Origin: Gerris lacustris | Taxonomy: Eukaryota > Arthropoda > Insecta > Hemiptera > Gerridae | Assembly: GCA_951217055.1 (NCBI GenBank) | Contig: OX578286.1 | Span: forward strand, 29,456,720-29,520,719 | Direction of reading: 5' to 3' | DNA: 64,000 nucleotides | Part shown: piece by piece, positions 12,501-19,500 of the stretch | Position numbering within the stretch: the stretch's first letter is position 1 | Layout: each line of letters begins with the position of its first letter | Program-made: the position numbers and the translations under genes | Notes under the pieces: generated by a model | Databases searched by the model: none | What the model saw: the letters and a program-made list of their open reading frames with translations, nothing else | Told to the model about the DNA's origin: nothing

Positions 12501-15500
12501 TAATGAGTGTTTTATCTTTCTAAATACAAATAAATAACGTGCAATGTTTTTGGTTAGTGATACAATATGATCTTTCCAACTTAGTTTGCCGTCTACTGTG
12601 ATTCCTATAAATTTCACTGGTGCCTGCCTCTCATTTACTTTGAGACTTATAAGTAGGTTTTGGGTTTTATCTTTATTTAGTAAGAAGTCGTTACTAAAAA
12701 ACCATTCTTCCATTTTTTCTAATCTCGCCTGTGCTGTTTGGCAGAGCAGATATTCATTTAAATGGCGATGAGTTAAATTGGAATCATCGGCAAAAGTCAG
12801 TAAGTCTTCCACTATATCATCTGCCTTGGTGAGTTTCATGAAGATTGCCATGTCATTGGTACTGAACAGGTAGAGTATGGGACCTAAAATGGACCCTTGT
12901 GGCACTCCTCTATTTACCAGTTCACTTTTTGAACATTTATTTGCATACTCTACATATTGTAATCTTCCAGTTAAAAATTCCTTCAAAAGCTTATGAGCAT
13001 TTCCCTTAATATTTGGTAAAAGGCATTTCTCAAGGAGAGTTGGAATACATACCCTGTCAAAAGCTTTAGACAAATCACAGCATATTAGGAGTGTATGTTC
13101 TCCATTCTCTAAACCTTCTACGGCTGATTCCACAACTTTCATGATGGCTTCTACGGTGGATCTTCCTTTTCTATATCCATACTGAGTTGGTACTAATAAT
13201 TTATTTGTTTCCAAATAGTCGACGAGCTGGAGTAAGAGGAGTCATAGTATGGGGTGTAATATGGAGTATAATTGGAAGGGTCATACACTCATAGTATGGA
13301 GGTGTTAAGATTAAGGTCTCTGCTTTTATTAATTATTAATTAAAATAATTGTGGTGACAATATTGTTGTGATACTTTCTATTAACCTTTCTAGTCATAAT
13401 TATGAAGTGCTGCCACAAAATCTCAGTCAAAACATCCAAGTCATTAGTTAGTCATTGATGGTTTTATTTGGATTTTATAATATACATAGATTATATTTCT
13501 GACTGTTTTCAACCACATATAAATGTAACTTACTTAATGATTGGTATTATTTATTGTTTTAGTTTAACGTCAGATTACGAAGGACAGTTAAAGAAGTTGA
13601 AAAGTGACTACGAAGAGACGAGGAGAGAACTGAAAGCGAGTCAAGAAATACTGAGTGTTTCTAAGGCAGCACTCGAAGCTGAGAAACGAAAACAATCGCA
13701 TCAACTTGCACTGCAGTCACAATCGCCTGCCATGTTCCAATCTGCTCCTTCAGCACTCTTACATATCCACCAGGTCAGTTTTGATAAATCAGTACATTAA
13801 TTAGAATAATTCATTTCTTGGCATTCATAAACCAGAGAACATTACACTTTAAACATGTTCCTCTATCTATTTGACTATTCTATGCAACGTCATAAACACG
13901 TTTCGACATGCGTTTCGACGTGTTAACTTAGTAAGTACCAGACTTCACTCTTACTAAGTTAACATGCACTCTGAAGATGATATTATATGTTGAATGGCAT
14001 TTGTGAGTTTTAATATAAAATTGTGGTGACAATATTGCTGTTTTACTATCCTACCAACCTCTCTAGTCATAATTATGAAGTGGTACCACAAAATCTCTGT
14101 CAAAACAACTAATTATTTGAAGTACATCAATATTTATCACTTATTTAAAATACATGTTTATTTTTTACAAACTTACATATGGTCATAATTTGTCTTTGAG
14201 AAAATAAATTATATATTTTGAAGTAAATTATGACCAAAAATCGATTAGATTGAGTGACTTTATTTGAACAATAAGATTTCTGACTAGTTAGGTAAATCGT
14301 GTTCCAGTTCCAACCCAATTACAGCAATTTCACATTGTAGAGTGAAGCATCCCATAAGGACTTTTAAAAAATTTAGATCTCAAAAGAATATAATATCTAT
14401 AATATAGTGCTTCAGGTATGCAACAGTTCTTCTGGTGTGCGACAGTTCTTCATAATCTAAAATGATGATCCGGGAACTATCTCAGTATCTTAGCAGATCA
14501 GTACTTTCACTCAAAAAACAATCCCGTCAAATTTTGTGAAAAACTACAAGAAATGCCACTGGGAAACTCTACGTTGCCGTTTATGTGTCTTATTCCAACT
14601 TAAGTTAAGTTATGTTTCTTATTCCAACTCTACCCAAACCCATAAAAAAAAAATCCATTATTGAGTTTATTTTTTGGAACGAAGTTCCTTATGGCACGTT
14701 CTGGAGCCCGGGAGTAAATCTGAAAAAAAACAAACAAAATCACCGTCACGCAAAATCCGTCACGAAATCTACTGATGACAATAACTTAACGAGTTAGTTG
14801 AAATTTGATACACATGTTCATTTTACAAGTGCCCAGGCTAAGTTCGTTGGACAACGTTATCCGCCCAAGCGTTCACGCGCAACGCTCGCGTAAACATAAG
14901 CTTCAAATTTAAAATTGGATTTTTTGTACGGGAAAAAATTCTAACTTCATCTATTTAATGAGACAAACAACTTTTTTAAATATTTTTTTTAGTAAAACGA
15001 ACACCGACACTGCTATGAAGTGATAAAGATCGCTAAATTTATTAAAGCGGACCTAAACGTTTTAAATAAATAAAACAACGTTTTTACCGATATCATACGT
15101 TCTAACGTAACGATTTCAATAAAACTTCATACACATCGTCTAAAGTACAATTGAAACAGGCATGTAAAGTTTCAACCTGATACAAGCAGAAGTTTTTTAA
15201 TGTTGGTGATTTATATTTTTTATTATAATATTTTAATTGGAGATTCGCCGACGGAGGTCTGTTGGGACAGTTCTTTTTTTCTCTACAACCATCTGCTTTA
15301 ACTATAAACTAATCAAAATTAACTTTTTTCTCAATTTACAATACATCATTTATTGTAAGATGTTCCTTTCAAAGTTAATAAAAAGTTTTTCTTTTAATTT
15401 TGCCTTAACTCCGCTAGTACAAATAGTTACTTTTAATTTTGTCTCTTATTCTAACTCCGCCATGTATAAGTAGTTAGTATCATATACTTAGCACTGTAAT

Positions 15501-16518
15501 TATATAATTTATATTTAATATAAAGCGTAAGAAACTTTGTTCCTACCGGGTGTCCCAAGACACCACACGTATTTTTCCTTTTATTTAAATTAAACACTAT
15601 TTTGCCATTTTTTGTCTTGGTCAAACTTCAAATTCTTTCTCCCTTTTACCACCATCTTTAGCCTTTCCCAGAGTACCTCTCAAAATGTAGTGCCACATCA
15701 AGATGTTGCACTACATTGTAGTATCAAGTGATGGGAGAACTACCATTTAGTACCAGTTTAGTCAATGTACCATGCCTAAATAACAAATATTTATTAAGAC
15801 CCAACATTGACACAAACTCATGTCTACCTTTTCCACCTTTTATTCTTTGATATTGAATTGTGTATTAAACATACTTTTTTTTTCTTTTCTAGGATGAGTC
15901 AGGCGATGAAGTAATTAACCAAGCGCAGGCAGGAGTAAGTACAGCGGTGATACAAACTGATGATTCAGCCAGTAGTAGATCATCACCTACTCTAGCTGTT
16001 GGACGTCATCAAAGAACTCTTTCCTCACTCTCTGACTCACTTCATTCTGCACTTTGGCCTAATTACGTATGATAACTATAGACATATATTACCTTTTTGG
16101 GGTCCATAGACAAAAGCCAAAGACCCAAATAATTTTCTGTTTATATGTTTGTTGCTAATGCACCTGTTCTTTTAAAGTAAGCAACACAAACATTTGACAC
16201 TTTGTAATGTTTAATAATCCTATATCCAGCGAGCTTAGCCTGAACTAAAGTGTCAGTGTATATACATAAAATCCTTCAGTTGCAGCACTTCTTATTGTAT
16301 TTACTCATCTGAAATCATTTTGAATTAAAAGTAAAGAAAAATTATTTAAAATATCAAATATGTAATAGCCGAATCTGATGTGACTGCTTTAGAAAACTAC
16401 TTTGTTTTATACAAGATTTATTTTTGTAGTCTAGGAACTGTAATATGTTTATTAACAGGGCTATTGCCGTTATATAATTTAAGTAAAGGAATAAGTTTAA
16501 CAACAAAAATTAAAGTAT

Positions 16519-16565
<47 letters not shown>

Positions 16566-19500
16566 AATTCAGGAACAATTTAAGGAAGTATCACTTATTT
16601 TTATCAGCTGATAAATATTGAGTTTTATAAAGTTTTTATAGGGATATCGATATTGTTTCTATCAAACTGCCCCTTGAGAGTGCTAGTATCGGTAGAGTAT
16701 AATGAACAAATCGGGAGAGTATAATGACACTTTTTGATATCCAGATTATACAGTAATGTTCCCTCTATCCCTTACTTACTCTGAGTTAGTTTTACTGAGT
16801 TTGGACGATAAAAATACATTTAAAGGCATTTGTTTCATGTATAATAAACATTTTTAATTTATAGCTAAAATAAAACAACTTAAGTGGCTGCCATCTTGAA
16901 ATGGCTCAGCCGATTATGATGGTTGATAAACTCCTCCGAGAGATTCAGATGTATAAGGTCTGTGCCAAATTTCTTCCCTGGCACTAAAAGTTCTGATCCC
17001 TAAACACTTTTGATTGCTAGAGTTGGTTAGAGATTGCCACTCATTCAAGATCAAGTTAATAAATATATAATTAATGAATGTTTATATTACAGGTTGAAGA
17101 AGGTAGTTTATTCGACAGTATGAGTAGTTCAGGTCGTGTCTACGATGTTCTGAGGCCTTCAAACAACACTACATTCCTAGAAACTCTTCAATCTCAGCTC
17201 AAACTAAGAGAAGGTAATTATAAATCAAAGAGTTTCTGTTAGTAGGTGTTTGGGCATTAGTGTCTTCAAACTCTACCAGAGAGTGTATTGGTTGTACTCC
17301 CTTCTTATCTGGCTGGGTATTATTTTTATTCCACGTTTACATCGTGTTTAATCAACAAAATCGTTCTTAATTATACCCGGCTTCTCACTGCCCATGTTTA
17401 TAGCTATTGGAGAAAACTACTTAACCCTGGAATGCTAATAGTAGTCGAATCGACGAGCACAGTTTGAACCTTAACCTTTTACGCTTGTATGCGATGGTGA
17501 TGAGTACCCCATCCTTCTACAGTGGTTAGTAACACACCTGCTAGTGTAGTGGTAGTAGTCCATTTGAGCTTACACTAGTTTTCTGGCAAATTCCCGTCAA
17601 AGCTACTTCGTTGATTCGACTAACGTTTAGTAATAAACGTAGAGAATTAATTGGTTGTCGAATGAACCTATAGCCTGGGAAAATGGGCCTGGGGTAATTG
17701 GCCTTGGGCCAGAGACCAGTGGCCGATAACCTGGGGCCTGGAGCACTTAGCAAAGGGCCTTGGGCTTTTGGCCTGGGGCATGGGACCTTGAGCATTAATG
17801 TTCACTCAATTTCAAATTCTTCTGATGTTCCTACTAAGTTATTTTTCATCAAATGTTTGTATATCTCAATAAAAGATTTAATAATGAGTTCTTAATAGTT
17901 TTATCTTTATAAAAATGTAGTTTCAACCCAAAAAATGTATTTTCTGCGTATACTTAGTCGAATCAACGAAGGTTTAGTAATACCAGCCATCCAATTTCCA
18001 TTAGCATTTAAGGGTTAAAATGTTAGATTCGTATTTTAACGGGAAAAAGTTTAGAATTTTTTAATCCACATTGCCGGAACTAAAGGTTTTTAAAGAAATA
18101 ATTTATTTCAGAGTTTTGGGGAGAGGGCACCCCCCAAATTGAGAGTTGAAATCAATTTCATCTCTGGATATGATTTTTTGAACATACTTATCTGCACCAC
18201 ACCACCCATCTGCATCTGCACACACAGCAGACTGACAGACTTAAAAAAAAAAAAAATTGACTCAGGGGGCCCCAAAACGGGTAAATCCATCCAAATATCA
18301 TTACTGAATTTTGGCATCTTCACAATACTTTGGAAGCCTGCAGATGGCCCCAGATTAATTTCAACCATCTGCGCTCCATTAATTTTGCTAAATTGATACT
18401 TTAATTAATGTAAAAAATGAAAATAATTTTGACAGTTATAAAAAACAGGGGATATTTAAATAAATTTGACAATAATAGATTTTAATGGTATAAACTCATT
18501 AAAGTATACAAAATAGAATGTGATGAAGATATGTGCCACACTAATTGGCAGATTTTTTTTTTTTTTTTAACAAGCTTTTATTTAACTTGCAATGTTTGTA
18601 TGTATGTATGTATGTATGTATGAATGTATATATGCATGAAGGGTCAAATCTTGCAACTGAATTTTGAAGCAGTTATCCTCAGCCGATTGAATTGAAATTT
18701 TGCATACTCGTTTAGTTTGGCTGACAATGCATGGTTTGCTAAGTGAAGTCATTTTAAGTCCAAGATGGCGGACTAGGTTGTTTTTTTTCTTAGCACGCCC
18801 TTAATATGGGTATCAAATGAAAGGGTTTGCTGAGAAGAATAAGAAGTTAAAGCTTATTTTTAAAAATATTATTATTCTTCTCTAAGTTATGTTCACTGAG
18901 ATTTCAAATTTTTTGTATCAAATGATTTTGTTGTTCAGGTGAGTTGGTGCAGCTGCAAACCGAAGTGGTGAGACTGGAAGCAGAGAGGGCCAGCCTGAGC
19001 AGCGAAGTGGTCGAGATGAGTGCCTCTCTTCGGCATGCTGAAACCCAGCTCGCTGAACACGCTGAACTCAGAACTAGTTATGACGCACTACTTCAGATGT
19101 ACGGAGAGAAGTTAGAACAGTTTCAAGAACTACAGTTGGACTTAGACGATGTTAAACATATGTACAAACAACAGGTGAGCAATTTTTACGTTGTTACGAT
19201 ATTCATATTTTTAAGATAAATGCTCCAGGGCAGAGAAAAAAGACATAATTTATGTTTGACAACTGACTTATAGTCGCCTGTATTGAGTTATGATATGAGT
19301 ACATGACAGTAGTTTAACCCTGGATAGAGGTGGGTAATGACAGTTATTTTGTGGGAACATGTTATTACTGTTCTGTTATCTGGCAATAACATGTTATTTG
19401 AGTAACAGGTAACAGCCCCCTTTAGGGCCTTCAAGGGGGGGGGGGGGCTCTACCCTATAACAGTTAAATCTTTGCCATTTATAATAAAACTATTTAAACT

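Noticed and set aside
18108..18396. Overlapping ORFs of about 85 codons on both strands
   Set aside because: No splice signals, no protein motif; adjacent to the end of a piggyBac-like MITE.
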